A DNA stretch of 64,000 bases from Chitinophaga rhizophila (GCF_019492185.1 NZ_JAICCF010000001.1:1612001-1676000); one strand, 5' to 3'. Shown: positions 26,901 through 35,810, counted from the stretch's first letter. Program-made: numbers and translations. The notes: a model not told the origin generated them from the sequence alone.

Positions 26901-27474
26901 TTAATTTGTTAGACGTCAGCATCAGAAAGTCACCGTTCTTTCCAAAAAGGAATCTACCTGACTTTCCTGCAAAGTTGAAGCTGAAAATATCATTTTGGCC
27001 ATCATACTGATCATTAGCAATACGGTAAAAGTAATTGGGGTAATAATACCCAGTATTAAATCGGTTACCTGCCTTCTCTTCAGTTATCAATGGATTATTC
27101 ATAAATCCATAGGTCGGAATTTCATCAGCAATACCTCTAAGTGTCCTTGTAATCGCTCCTCCCGCATTCAGCGTCCACCCAATACCAACGTCAGACGCCA
27201 TCTCATTTACCCTGACACCACCTGCATGATAGTCCAAGGTTACGTCTAGTGAAAGTGAATTTTCGAAATTCTTAAAATTATAGATAGGGACATTGATCTG
27301 CGGGATACCAGTCGCCATACTTACCGGAACGTCCCCAAACTTACCAAGAGAGGAAGCATTTGGCGAAGGTGGCGTCACTTTTGTTAATGATGGCTGTTCC
27401 GTAATATCAATCTGGGCTATGGCTTGCATACTTAATAATAGTAGGCCAGTCATCAGTGCATTCAGCTTTATCAT
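23947..27474 (-). CDS. Large RHS/YD-repeat-related secreted protein
   Basis: 1175 residues with a signal peptide (MIKLNALMTGLLLLSMQAIAQ). The early part (FGDVPVSMATGIPQINVPIY; LDYHAGGVRVNEMASDVGIG; GWTLNAGGAITRTLRGIADE) is typical of the N-terminal domain that opens many Bacteroidota RHS-like proteins. The middle includes carbohydrate-binding-like beta text, and near residue 1030-1110 a jelly-roll-like stretch (SFEESGKGNWTYTGVPATNP). The last 60 residues (YGITSVADSKSQYTYYVYDD, FGRLKVIKDQDGMILKQFDY) are YD repeats. It lacks a full RHS core and a toxin-like end. It lies 40 bases before the main RHS gene and probably acts with it on the surface. Confidence 0.8.
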   Translation of the reverse strand: MIKLNALMTGLLLLSMQAIAQIDITEQPSLTKVTPPSPNASSLGKFGDVPVSMATGIPQINVPIYNFKNFENSLSLDVTLDYHAGGVRVNEMASDVGIGWTLNAGGAITRTLRGIADEIPTYGFMNNPLITEEKAGNRFNTGYYYPNYFYRIANDQYDGQNDIFSFNFAGKSGRFLFGKNGDFLMLTSNKLKVQTEISEGKIARFTIVDESGTTYVFDAVEESDNGTIENFHLHNSAWYMTKMIAPSRTDSIMFSYEQEWSRYTPGEFVTMSYSLGLQLGIPSRAEQTSYSTVITNGKRLKSIIFPNDVKMNFMYDANRRADQETNSSMNRLQQISFTDGVYTRGYNLYHDYSVNRLTLKKVIPYSASGEGAGYEFSYNGSLPEFLSNSLDHWGFYNTNANGSLLPPYKDNTGLMLSGGNRSTDPTLVKMGSLTRIKFPTGGYTEFEMEANTAEDPRLIDSTLTIVREKSYERGIYVSNNGAATESFKFGGDAGSNGEFNVQVFQNGSCTGLSPCNFLVQLRNSFNQVIYTLPIPGDNSFQYKNYSFTVSNMQPGNYSWNVYVQNMEYSGYITMSWIEVHNQHPDTIKTVVKDLYIGGIRIKSIKDYDGISSSPVSARNYEYLKSNSTESSGSLGVIPKYAYPVYYDFYPHDHIKGETFPDTLRYEDNGIGNYIVRASSPTQSLASINGSPVTYSRVVEYYTNNGVSNGKKECYFTSYLSGGLEGYNPLPYTPPTYVDWSYGQLEKEIVYNKANDTVRKTSNQYQNYTDTYYYNTNRLNNFTCLALAPVVYQYNATYQFFFTSWNQAEKPLYYKVRTFTPAAGRRDLIKTTVSEYRNSIILTDEKSYTYDTAFNVKTITQYNSKGEKVEIVKYFPYEYTVSTAATMKSQNMYDADISTEIWKTIGSSKYLVNGTTNQYIITPSGIRKAKVASFTSSTPVASTALGTFKAASFNRDSTIFKDFLTFNQYSAKGNLLEQSKVKGMSHAYIYGHNASFLIAEVMNATSADVAFSSFEESGKGNWTYTGVPATNPTAISGAKLYVLSGGSISKAGLSSAKTYKVSYWSRSSPATISGSTVTQGASRNGWTYFEHTLPGGATSVNIQGNVTIDDLRLYPAGASMTTFTYQPLYGITSVADSKSQYTYYVYDDFGRLKVIKDQDGMILKQFDYQYQTSISK

Positions 27475-27647
27475 AGAATTATCTACTCCATTAAAATTTG
27501 AATAGTATTATTTGCGTTTGACGTCGAGAAAGAAATAGTTTGCCATCAATTTTCAATTAAAATACCCCTTAAAATTGGCTTATTATCCCCTTACTTGTAT
27601 TATTGATTGAAACTCTGGTAACGGTATTAGTACACTAACATTGTAAC

Positions 27648-28724
27648 CTAATCTATAAATTTACTTCTCTGTTCTAAGGATGATAATGCGTTCTTAACTT
27701 TAATCAATTCCTTCTCTTGATTAATCAGATGCAGTGTCAATTCCTCTATTTTCTGAAGTAAAATCTTATTCATTTCCCCTAGATCCAAACCTTTATCCAC
27801 CACTTCCTGGGCTGAGGGGACATCCGGAAGGTGTTTATTTATTTTGATAAATTTCTCAATGCTATTCAGAGATGGTAGCTTGTAGTTATCTTCAAAAACA
27901 AAATCTGCCCAGTCGTTCTGTGTAACTTTTATTCTGCGGCTGGTAAAAGTTCCAACACCGTCTAATTTGGCAATCATGGTCGTCCCGCCGTAAAAGCTCC
28001 AATAGTTCATTGTAGTATTTGTAGGAAGGGAGAACCAGCCATGGATATTTCCGCCTACCTGGTCCGCACCTATGGCTAAATCTACATTGCTGTTTGATGC
28101 GTTTATTGCCTCATGCAGTATAAGCTTGGTTCCTCTACTTCTGTTGATACCTGTAGGAATTGCGTAGCCGGTATTGTTATAGGTAATCATACTGCCGGTG
28201 GCATTGCGCAGGGTTACCATCCCATTGAACGGGTTTAAACTCACACCACCTATATCAGAGCCTAAAGAGATATCGGTATGCGCTCCAGAGCCCTTGCCTA
28301 CCCATCCTTGACGAGTGGTTTTATCGGATTCAAAAAAACCCATAAAGGACAAATTGAGAACGCCAGACCCGGTTCCCAAAATTCCCGAACCGGACGCCGC
28401 TCTGAAGCCAGAATACATTTCAAGCATACCTGTTGACCGGTTGGCCAGAAATACGCTACTAATAAAACTGCCGGCGCTATCATAGCGCATCAATCTAAAG
28501 TGTGATCCATCATTATTCACACCTTCAGGGCCAGCTAATCCCATTACCCACCTCGTATTAGATAAGACATTGGCATTGCCATTATACATTCTCAACTGAA
28601 CTGAGGCTCCAACCGCCGGAGTTGGAGATGTTGTATTCAATGTCGATGTGGTTAATGCCGTCTGCGCACTTGTGATATTGAATGTCCCTGCCAAAACAAT
28701 GAGCACTAAAATTAAATTCTTCAT
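27648..28724 (-). CDS. Tail-fibre-like secreted protein with C-terminal coiled coil
   Basis: 358 residues with a signal peptide (MKNLILVLIVLAGTFNITSAQ). The first about 250 residues are glycine/serine/asparagine-rich beta text. The end is the common Bacteroidota C-terminal module: DWADFVFEDNYKLPSLNSIE, KHLPDVPSAQEVVDKGLDLG, then a coiled coil (EMNKILLQKIEELTLHLINQ...). This module resembles the intramolecular chaperone end of tail-fibre or S74-type proteins, but I see no catalytic Ser-Lys pair. Such proteins are often encoded beside RHS proteins in this phylum. It is probably displayed on the cell surface as a trimer. Confidence 0.7.
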   Translation of the reverse strand: MKNLILVLIVLAGTFNITSAQTALTTSTLNTTSPTPAVGASVQLRMYNGNANVLSNTRWVMGLAGPEGVNNDGSHFRLMRYDSAGSFISSVFLANRSTGMLEMYSGFRAASGSGILGTGSGVLNLSFMGFFESDKTTRQGWVGKGSGAHTDISLGSDIGGVSLNPFNGMVTLRNATGSMITYNNTGYAIPTGINRSRGTKLILHEAINASNSNVDLAIGADQVGGNIHGWFSLPTNTTMNYWSFYGGTTMIAKLDGVGTFTSRRIKVTQNDWADFVFEDNYKLPSLNSIEKFIKINKHLPDVPSAQEVVDKGLDLGEMNKILLQKIEELTLHLINQEKELIKVKNALSSLEQRSKFID

Positions 28725-29036
28725 AATAATATGTCCCAGTTCTAAATTGTAAGTTATTGTTGATGGACTTACTCTCTATATCTACTGTACACAACCCGGT
28801 TCAATATTTTATAGAGCAATAGTATGTCCATTTTCCCAACGTCTACCTCCATCAAAAACATCTTCCGCACAGGGAACACCAAGAAGGTTCTAGTTTCGAA
28901 GTACATCTGAATGCTTTGAAGGCAGGATAATGCCGAAAAAAGAAAATGAAATGCCTGTTCATATGATATAAAATATTTCAATGTTTATTAGAAATAAAAT
29001 TTGTCTGAATTCTTGTAACAATTGCGATTGAGTCAG
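28725..29036. other. Intergenic in the RHS locus, no gene seen
   Basis: About 312 bases between the tail-fibre-like gene and the coiled-coil gene. I see no recognisable protein or terminator. It could hold an internal promoter. Confidence 0.4.
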
Positions 29037-30458
29037 TTACCAAGTATATCCTAAGCGGATTTTGATAGGGCTTGTGGTGGGTGTATTCTGTTTGGCTAAA
29101 AAATCATATAAGAACATAATATTGCCTTTCACTTTTGGACCTATCTTATATTTCTTCGAAACACCAAGCAGTGCACTCCCCTGCAAGCCACTCCAATCCT
29201 TCAACTGGTCCAGGCGCGATATCGTTGACATATGGTTCTGTTCAAAACCTCCATTTATATAAAACGTACTCTTAAGCTTCCAGTCTGCAAAAGAACGCAG
29301 GCCAACACCCTGATGGCTCATTGCTATATGGTTCCAGCCGGTACCCAGCCCCAACTTATAAGACACGCCTATACCAGCAGTCCCATTCTTATGGAACTTA
29401 TAGCCCACTTGCCCCGCAATGTCTGCGGTGGTCGGAAAATAACGATTAGATTTTTGAAACTGAATATTTCCACCGAACTCCAGTCTTTGTAAAAAACTTT
29501 TCGTCTTCATCGGATTGGGTTTGAAGTCGGGCATCTCTCCAGCATTTTCTACATCAGGATATTTGCTTTTCAATTCGTTGAGCTTTGCGCGGGCCTGATC
29601 CATTTGCTGTGTGACAGCTTGACGGGCAGTTGGATCACCGCCAATACGTTGTTGAATCAGTGCTTCGACTTGACTACGGGTTTGTAATCCCTCTAAAGTC
29701 GGAACACTACCACCAGCTGTCACTGGATTGTTTAACAGGGATGCTAACTGGGAATGTCTTTTTATAAAATCGGTGTAGGCTGGCGTCTTGCTTAATAGCT
29801 TAATAGCCTTGGCCTCGGCCTGCTTTCTATCCTTAAGTATTTCTTTATATTCTTTGACCTGCTCTCCATAATAATAGGCTTGCTTGTTTATTTTAAGCAA
29901 GTCCTTAGAAAAAGCAGTATATCCCGAAAGCTTTTCCTTTAATTCCTTACGGTGAGCATTGATGTATGATTTTATGTCAGCTGCCGCAGTGAAAGAGCTA
30001 TTAAGGTCGGCGACTTTTTCTTTTACAGCCGTAAGGCTTGGATTATTTGTCAATTTTTGTGCACCTAGAAAATCTAAGGTAGAACTTAGAGAATCTATAT
30101 AGTGATTGCCTAACGATGAGTATCGTGGAAACCTCTGCTGCAGTCCGGATTTGAGATTCTTAAGCAGATTTATCGGACCATTGAATATCTCATTAGCGGC
30201 TACGCTATCTTTTTGGGCCAAACGCGACTTCATCCGGTTTTCTAACTTTAATAGTCGATTGATGACTTTCTCTGAACGCCTGTCGATTAATCTTTTCACT
30301 TGTACGGATTTATGATCAACCGCGTAGATATACTTATTAAAGTCGTTCAAATGCGCATTTGCTGACGAATCAATAATAAGATGTGTTGGTGGGCTTGATG
30401 GAGGCACTGAGGTCAACATACTTGATAATAGCAAGCTGCCTATTATTAATGCATTCAT
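29037..30458 (-). CDS. Coiled-coil protein with C-terminal outer-membrane barrel-like domain
   Basis: 473 residues with a signal-like start (MNALIIGSLLLSSMLTSVPP). Residues about 40-330 are strongly helical and charged (VKRLIDRRSEKVINRLLKLE; KEYKEILKDRKQAEAKAIKL; QQMDQARAKLNELKSKYPD). From about 345 on the text turns to alternating beta-strands (FLQRLEFGGNIQFQKSNRYF; GTAGIGVSYKLGLGTGWNHI; GSALLGVSKKYKIGPKVKGN), ending RLGYTW with a terminal aromatic, as in outer-membrane barrels. I do not know a named family. As the first gene of the RHS locus it could anchor or export the RHS proteins. That is inferred. Confidence 0.65.
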   Translation of the reverse strand: MNALIIGSLLLSSMLTSVPPSSPPTHLIIDSSANAHLNDFNKYIYAVDHKSVQVKRLIDRRSEKVINRLLKLENRMKSRLAQKDSVAANEIFNGPINLLKNLKSGLQQRFPRYSSLGNHYIDSLSSTLDFLGAQKLTNNPSLTAVKEKVADLNSSFTAAADIKSYINAHRKELKEKLSGYTAFSKDLLKINKQAYYYGEQVKEYKEILKDRKQAEAKAIKLLSKTPAYTDFIKRHSQLASLLNNPVTAGGSVPTLEGLQTRSQVEALIQQRIGGDPTARQAVTQQMDQARAKLNELKSKYPDVENAGEMPDFKPNPMKTKSFLQRLEFGGNIQFQKSNRYFPTTADIAGQVGYKFHKNGTAGIGVSYKLGLGTGWNHIAMSHQGVGLRSFADWKLKSTFYINGGFEQNHMSTISRLDQLKDWSGLQGSALLGVSKKYKIGPKVKGNIMFLYDFLAKQNTPTTSPIKIRLGYTW

Positions 30459-30855
30459 AGGTACAGGTTATAGGGAAGACAACTGTAATATTAATTTCTT
30501 AAACACTATCACCGGCTAATAAGATAGTATCAAACTCCAAAATTGGCGCATATAGAAGATATATCACATAGCACTTTAGTTGTATCATTTCATCTTAGTT
30601 GTATACAAAGTAAAAGAGACACTACGCAATGTATATAGTAAGAAAAGATTCAGGACCATTAATTATTTAAGGGCAAAATTGAGAAGGTCCTACGTTGTTC
30701 ATCTAGCATTACAATGTAAAATTTTTCAACCTGAGCTCCGTTTAACATAAGTAATAAAATGCCTTTGAATCTTAGAACATGTTTAAAAATTGGCTGGGGT
30801 TAAATTTGAAAAAAACGAATTGATCAATTAGTCTGGATTTACCACAACACAAACT
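30459..30855. other. Intergenic upstream of the RHS locus, with diverged repeat
   Basis: No gene is seen. A minus-strand TACTTTG (30606-30612) is a near match to the -7 promoter element of the RHS locus. A 48-base repeat shared with 18603-18650 lies at 30710-30757. A string AACATGTTTAAAAATTGGCT at about 30776 resembles the terminal sequence of IS5-type elements. Confidence 0.45.
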
Positions 30856-31082
30856 ATGAGAACGAAGTTCACGTTATTGACCGATTCGCAATGGAAAAGT
30901 ATAAAAAAAATACTTACGGACAAAAGAAAGCGAAAACATTGCCTTCGAGACGTCATAAATGCTATCTTATAGATTTGTAGAACAGGTATTCAATGGCGTG
31001 ATCTTAATAGTGTTTCCCTTACTGGCAAATAGTTTACTACTATTTCAACAAATGGAAGCAAGCCGGAATAATCGAAAAGTGA
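30856..31082 (+). mobile_element. IS5-family transposase remnant
   Basis: Three frames in succession give one transposase N terminus. The first is MRTKFTLLTDSQWKSIKKIL and KRKHCLRDVINAIL, then a stop. The second is RTGIQWRDLNS, and the third is VYYYFNKWKQAGIIEK, then a stop. This is the DUF4096-type start of IS5-group transposases. The DDE catalytic part is absent, and the recombinase remnant begins directly afterwards. It is therefore inactive. Confidence 0.85.
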
Positions 31083-31083
31083 T

Positions 31084-32580
31084 GCTGAAGCTTGAAAGGA
31101 AAGAATATCCGAGTAAGTACAGATGAACAGGTAGATAAAGGATACTCTCAAAGAGATCAAGATGAACGGCTTCACAAGTATTGTCAAACACATGGGATAT
31201 ATGTGAAGAATGTAATCTACGAGGATCACTCCGCTAAGTCATTTTAACCGGCCTGAATGGAGCGAATGCTTGCAGGTTATAAGAAGAAAAAAACCAGACC
31301 ACACGTTCTCCTGTTTCCAAGTGGATAGATTTAGCAGAAATACAGGGGATGCATATTTTTATGATTAACGAACTTGATTTGGAAATCGAGGCCTGCGCAA
31401 TCGAGCAGCCAATTTATTTATCCATACCCGAAAGTAAGATGATCTTGGCCGTTTATCTTGCAGAACCCGAGGTTGAAAACGACAGGCGATCATTAAATAT
31501 AACTGACGGGATGAGAAAGGTAAGAAAGGAAGGTCGATTTATAGGAGTTGCCCCATACGGTTATGCTAATAAAATAACTGAAGATCATAGAAAGTACATT
31601 GCTCCTACTCATCCAGAAGCCGATGTCATTATATGGATTTTAAATGAATTTGCGAAGGAACGGGCAAACACACAGCAGGCCTACGTTCTGGCTAGCAGAA
31701 ATGACCTATTTTCAAAAAAAGCAAAAGCCAGTATTGGCGATCATCAGTAATCCGATTTACTGTGGAGCAATCTTTATTCATGCATTTCATGATCAGCCAG
31801 AATGTACGCTAGAGGGTCAGTACGAAACATTGATTTCTGAGGCATTATTCTACAAGGTACAGGACATAATTATGGTCGTAGGAAATTTAAAATAGTTAGT
31901 CCTAGGTTGTGTCTGAGGATGAACTGCCATTGAGAGGATATCTTGTCTGCCCCAAATGCAAAAAGATGCTAACTGGCAGCGCTTCGAAAGGCCGGAAAGG
32001 TCAATATTCATTATTACCATTGCCCCCATGCAAGACGCAATTCGCGGCACCAGAACTAAATGACAAGTTCAAATAATCTTTAAAGAGATTCATTCCTAAA
32101 GCGGGAACTATCGAATTGATTAGAAAAGCTATCTCCAGAGAATATAGGCTACAGACAAAGGATGGCCGTGAAGTCAAACATCAGTCAAAAAGCGAAATCC
32201 AATTTTTAATGAATAAGATAACGAAGGCACGAGACCTCGTTGTCGAAGCGACCTTAAACCTGCTGATTTCAAAAAAGGTGAATCAAGACTGCGAACGAAA
32301 GAGTATCATCCTTGAGTCAAAGTTGGAGCAAGCTAATAAAGGCAGGGACAACATTGAAGCCTTATTAGCACAGGAGCATGAGAACCTATGCAACCTATAT
32401 TTCTATATGTTCATGTCAACACAGAGCAAAAAAGAAAAATTATTGGTTCGACCTACGCCAAAAAGATCGGAATTTCTGACATCAAAGATTGGACCACCAA
32501 CCTGAACAGTACTGCTCGGCTACTTTACGCTCTGGGCGTGGGTTTGAGTGAAAATGAAAACGGGACTTTCGACTCAAAAA
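31084..32580 (+). pseudogene. Large serine recombinase, multiply frameshifted
   Basis: The resolvase domain opens with IRVSTDEQVDKGYSQRDQDE, which carries the catalytic-serine motif RVS. A shift near 31245 leads to NRPEWSECLQVIRRKKPDHT and VDRFSRNTGDAY. Another near 31363 leads to IEQPIYLSIPESKM, LAEPEVENDRRS and GRFIGVAPYGYANKITEDHR. Later frames give NPIYCGAIFIHAFHDQPE, a zinc-ribbon stretch (LRGYLVCPKCKKMLTGSASK), coiled coil, and finally KDWTTNLNSTARLLYALGVG and LSENENGT. All domains of a recombinase are represented, but at least four frame changes make it dead. It ends against the tmRNA gene, a known integration hotspot. Boundaries are approximate. Confidence 0.85.
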
Positions 32581-32594
32581 GTCAAAAGTCCCGT
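32555..32594 (-). terminator. Intrinsic terminator of ssrA
   Basis: Arms CGGGACTTT (32561-32569) and AAAGTCCCG (32585-32593) pair perfectly, with further inner pairing. On the minus strand a short T-run (TTTTC) follows. It begins two bases after the tmRNA acceptor end. Confidence 0.8.
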
Positions 32595-32596
32595 GA

Positions 32597-32969
32597 GGTG
32601 GAGTCGGCGGGAATCGAACCCGCGTCCAAACATATCCGCCGAAAGCTTTCTACATGTTTATTTGCGCATTAGGTTGTCGGGACCTTGCCAGGGGCGCAAC
32701 TAACCAGCCTGGTCCTTATCCGTTTAGTTTCAGTACACACTCACAGAAACCATGTGTACCTATTCCGCTAAGGTTTTGATTAGGCGGCGGCAGTTCTAGC
32801 AGACAGGAACCGCGGCGGCCAAAATGGGTGCGCTAATCGCTGATTAGGCAGCCATGGCGTAGTTAGATTCGCCAATTAAAGGTTGTATATTCAGATTTAC
32901 GTGCTAATTATACAACGCACGACATGCTTACACTTTCAAAGATCTATGCTGTCAAAACCAGGCGACCCC
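32597..32969 (-). ncRNA. ssrA: Transfer-messenger RNA
   Basis: On the minus strand the 5' end GGGGTCG (from 32969) pairs with CGACTCC before the 3' end, forming the acceptor stem. The T-arm contains GGTTCGATTCC. The tag frame GGC GAA TCT AAC TAC GCC ATG GCT GCC TAA encodes GESNYAMAA. The RNA rescues stalled ribosomes and marks nascent proteins for degradation. The terminal CCA is not fully encoded: CC is followed by T. The length of about 373 bases is normal. A broken serine recombinase lies directly at the 3' end. Confidence 0.93.
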
Positions 32970-32989
32970 TAGTTTGCTTTCGCAGCCAA

Positions 32990-33018
32990 CAAAGATATGG
33001 CTTTTAATTGAAATTCAA
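32990..33018 (-). promoter_or_regulatory. ssrA promoter
   Basis: On the minus strand TTG (33016-33018), 18 bases, then TATCTTTG (32990-32997). This matches the Bacteroidota -33/-7 consensus. The predicted RNA carries a leader of about 15-20 bases that would be removed by RNase P. Confidence 0.7.
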
Positions 33019-33137
33019 GAAATATTTATATAGAGAATTGGTTGTGGGACAGGGTTTACAATCATGGTAGTGGCCTAATTAATTATGAATCAATATACTA
33101 GGTAAATATTGGCTACAATTGCCGATAGAGAGGGCAT

Positions 33138-33167
33138 AAAAAAAGAGGCCTCTTATGGGCCTCTTTT
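33138..33167 (-). terminator. Terminator after rseP
   Basis: Arms AAAAGAGGCC (33141-33150) and GGCCTCTTTT (33158-33167). On the minus strand the stem runs into seven or more T residues. It lies 21 bases past the stop of rseP. Confidence 0.85.
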
Positions 33168-33187
33168 CATTAATATTTGATAATTAG

Positions 33188-34522
33188 TTATCTGAATAAG
33201 CTTCTCCAGATATCCAGACCATTAGCATATAGTAACAGTCCAAACAGGATGATCATACCTACTATCTGGGCATATTCCAGGAACTTCTCACTCGGCTTAC
33301 GACCAGTAACGATCTCGTACAGCAGGAACAGTACATGACCACCATCCAGTGCCGGAATAGGCAGGATATTCATAAATGCGAGGATGATAGAGAGTAGAGC
33401 AGTCATTTCCCAAAAAGCAATCCAATCCCAGTAAGCAGGGAACAGGTTACCGATACTAATAAAACCACCGAGGGATTCATTTGCTTTAACTTCTTTAGAA
33501 ACGAAGATCAGACGGAGCTGCTGTACATATTTCACCAGCGTATTAACGCATTTGGAGAAACCTGCCGGAATTGCTTGTAATAAAGTATATTCTCTTGTAG
33601 CAAATTTAAAGTCTTTCTCCGGATTAGCTGGTGCCATACCTACGGTACCATTTTCAGTTACCTGTGCGATTAACTGAATAGTGTCTCCGTCGCGTAAAAC
33701 CTGTATCGGGGTAGTCTGGCTTTTATATGCTTGTAATGCTTTCCTAAATTCATGGAAATAAGCAGCAGGTGCACCATTTACGGATAATGTCCTGTCTCCT
33801 TTTCTGAAACCGGCTTTCTCAGCGGCTGATTTAGGTAATACGGTATCTACTACAAAAGGGATACGTACATCGAGTAATGTACCTTTCCTTCTGATCATTT
33901 CACGAACAAAGCCTTCTGGAATTTTAATATCAACAGGCTTGCCATCACGTTCTACCTGAATACTTTTTGCTTCGCGGAGAATGATTTCAGCAGGAATAGA
34001 GCGGAAATTTTCAACAGGTTTATTGTCTACAGACAATACCATATCACCATCACGTAATCCGATACTTCCGGCTAGTGAGTCAACAGCGATACCGTAAGTC
34101 AGGTTTTTAGTCGGCAGATAGCTTTCACCCCAGTGCCATAACATCATGGCATAGATCAGGAAGCCCAGGAAGATGTTAACAGTAACACCGCCGATCATAA
34201 TGATAAGACGTTGCCATGCTGGTTTAGAACGGAACTCCCATGGTTGTGGGGGTTTGGCCATTTGTTCGCGGTCCATACTCTCATCCACCATACCGGATAT
34301 CTTGACATATCCTCCTAATGGCAGCCATCCGATACCATATTCGGTATCTCCTTTTTTCTTTTTGAACAGGGAAAACCAGGGATCAAAGAACAGATAGAAT
34401 TTCTCAACCCTTGCTTTAAAAAGCTTGGCGGGGATAAAGTGTCCGAGCTCGTGTAAAACGACCAGAATAGAGAGTGACAGTATTAACTGCCCGGCCTTTA
34501 CCAGTATTTCTTGTGTGGTCAT
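33188..34522 (-). CDS. rseP: RIP metalloprotease RseP (site-2 protease)
   Basis: 444 residues. The zinc motif HELGH (24-28) is in the first membrane helix. Two PDZ-like domains lie in the middle (AVDSLAGSIGLRDGDMVLSV; VLPKSAAEKAGFRKGDRTLS), and the second active-site motif is NILPIPALDGGH near residue 394. Both catalytic elements are intact. The enzyme cuts membrane-embedded substrates such as anti-sigma factors and leftover signal peptides. It follows dxr with a 95-base gap, the same order seen in many bacteria, and may be co-transcribed or use its own promoter (CAAATATA at 34576-34583 read on the minus strand). Confidence 0.95.
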   Translation of the reverse strand: MTTQEILVKAGQLILSLSILVVLHELGHFIPAKLFKARVEKFYLFFDPWFSLFKKKKGDTEYGIGWLPLGGYVKISGMVDESMDREQMAKPPQPWEFRSKPAWQRLIIMIGGVTVNIFLGFLIYAMMLWHWGESYLPTKNLTYGIAVDSLAGSIGLRDGDMVLSVDNKPVENFRSIPAEIILREAKSIQVERDGKPVDIKIPEGFVREMIRRKGTLLDVRIPFVVDTVLPKSAAEKAGFRKGDRTLSVNGAPAAYFHEFRKALQAYKSQTTPIQVLRDGDTIQLIAQVTENGTVGMAPANPEKDFKFATREYTLLQAIPAGFSKCVNTLVKYVQQLRLIFVSKEVKANESLGGFISIGNLFPAYWDWIAFWEMTALLSIILAFMNILPIPALDGGHVLFLLYEIVTGRKPSEKFLEYAQIVGMIILFGLLLYANGLDIWRSLFR

Positions 34523-34575
34523 GTAGATGAATCTGACAGTAAATATATAATGTTATTAATCTATAGATAGTCCGG

Positions 34576-34583
34576 CAAATATA
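34576..34583 (-). promoter_or_regulatory. Possible rseP promoter -7 element
   Basis: The minus strand reads TATATTTG, matching TAnnTTTG, 53 bases before the rseP start. No clear -33 element is seen. Confidence 0.35.
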
Positions 34584-34617
34584 GGCGGTTCAACTGCAGT
34601 AAAGCGTTAATGTAATA

Positions 34618-35784
34618 TTAAATCACTATCGCATTAATCATGGAATTGGCGTATTCTCTTGCAGCCTGATCGCTCTCATAGTAATCATGCAGTGTAGGCT
34701 TTTCAACGAAAGCTACTTTTTCCAGTACTTCTTCGATAACTTCAGTCATCTGCAGGAATCCGATTCTGTTTTTCAGGAAGGCATGTACTACTTCTTCGTT
34801 GGCAGCATTCATTACACAGGCAGCATTTCCACATTTGTGCATAGCGTCAATAGCTATTGCGAGATTACGGAAGGTCTTGGTATCAGGCTGCTCAAATGTC
34901 AGTGTTGGATTATTCTTAAAAGAGAATTTCGGGAAGTCATTTGCCAGTCTTTCCGGAAATCCTAATGCCAATTGAATAGGTAATTTCATATCTGGAACAC
35001 CCAACTGTGCTTTCAGCGATCCGTCCACAAATTCTACCATAGAGTGAATAATAGATTGTGGGTGGATGACTACTTCAATCTTTTCAGGAGGCAGGTTAAA
35101 CAGCCAGCGGGCTTCGATCATTTCCAGCCCTTTATTCATCAGCGTAGCACAGTCAATGGTGATCTTTGCGCCCATTCTCCAGTTAGGATGCTGTAACGCA
35201 TGATCTTTTTTAACATTGATGAGGAAGTTGGGCTTTTTGCCCAGGAATGGTCCGCCGGAGGCTGTGAGGATTACCTTCTCAACCTTTCTTACATCTTCAC
35301 CGAGCAGACACTGGAAGATAGCGGAGTGCTCTGAGTCAACCGGGATAACGGGAACATTTCGTTTATTGGCAGCAGCCATTACAATGTCACCTGCTACAAC
35401 CAGGGTTTCCTTATTAGCCAGCGCAATAGGAGTGCCCTGTTCTATAGCAGCCAGTGTTGGTGCTAGTCCTGCAAAGCCCATTACAGCTGCCAGCATCATA
35501 TCAATGGAGCTCCAGGCAGCTACTTCTACCATAGCTTTTGCACCTGCAAACACCTTGATACCTTTATCAAATAATACGTCTTTTATCTTCTGATATTGTG
35601 CCTCGTCGGCAATCACCACCGCATTCGGGCGGAACTTCAAAGCCTGTTCTATTAAAAGGTCAGCATTCTGGCCGCCTGTCAATACTTCCACGCTGAACTT
35701 GTCAGGATGTGCTTCAATCACCTCCAATGCCTGGATGCCAATAGATCCTGTGGAGCCAAAGATGGCTATGTTCTTCTTACTCAT
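34618..35784 (-). CDS. dxr: 1-deoxy-D-xylulose-5-phosphate reductoisomerase
   Basis: 388 residues. The NADPH loop GSTGSIG lies near residues 10-16, and the metal and substrate region has ALANKETLVVAG, PVDSEHSAIFQ and LTASGGPF. These are the standard signatures of the enzyme that makes 2-C-methyl-D-erythritol 4-phosphate in the MEP isoprenoid pathway. The length is normal and no key motif is missing. It lies upstream of rseP on the same strand. Confidence 0.96.
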   Translation of the reverse strand: MSKKNIAIFGSTGSIGIQALEVIEAHPDKFSVEVLTGGQNADLLIEQALKFRPNAVVIADEAQYQKIKDVLFDKGIKVFAGAKAMVEVAAWSSIDMMLAAVMGFAGLAPTLAAIEQGTPIALANKETLVVAGDIVMAAANKRNVPVIPVDSEHSAIFQCLLGEDVRKVEKVILTASGGPFLGKKPNFLINVKKDHALQHPNWRMGAKITIDCATLMNKGLEMIEARWLFNLPPEKIEVVIHPQSIIHSMVEFVDGSLKAQLGVPDMKLPIQLALGFPERLANDFPKFSFKNNPTLTFEQPDTKTFRNLAIAIDAMHKCGNAACVMNAANEEVVHAFLKNRIGFLQMTEVIEEVLEKVAFVEKPTLHDYYESDQAAREYANSMINAIVI

Positions 35785-35810
35785 TGCTGCAATAATAAGG
35801 GAAATAAGAC

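Noticed and set aside
28769..28981. 70-residue minus-strand frame between RHS-locus genes
   Set aside because: No family, no signal and no start context; probably chance in AT-rich sequence.
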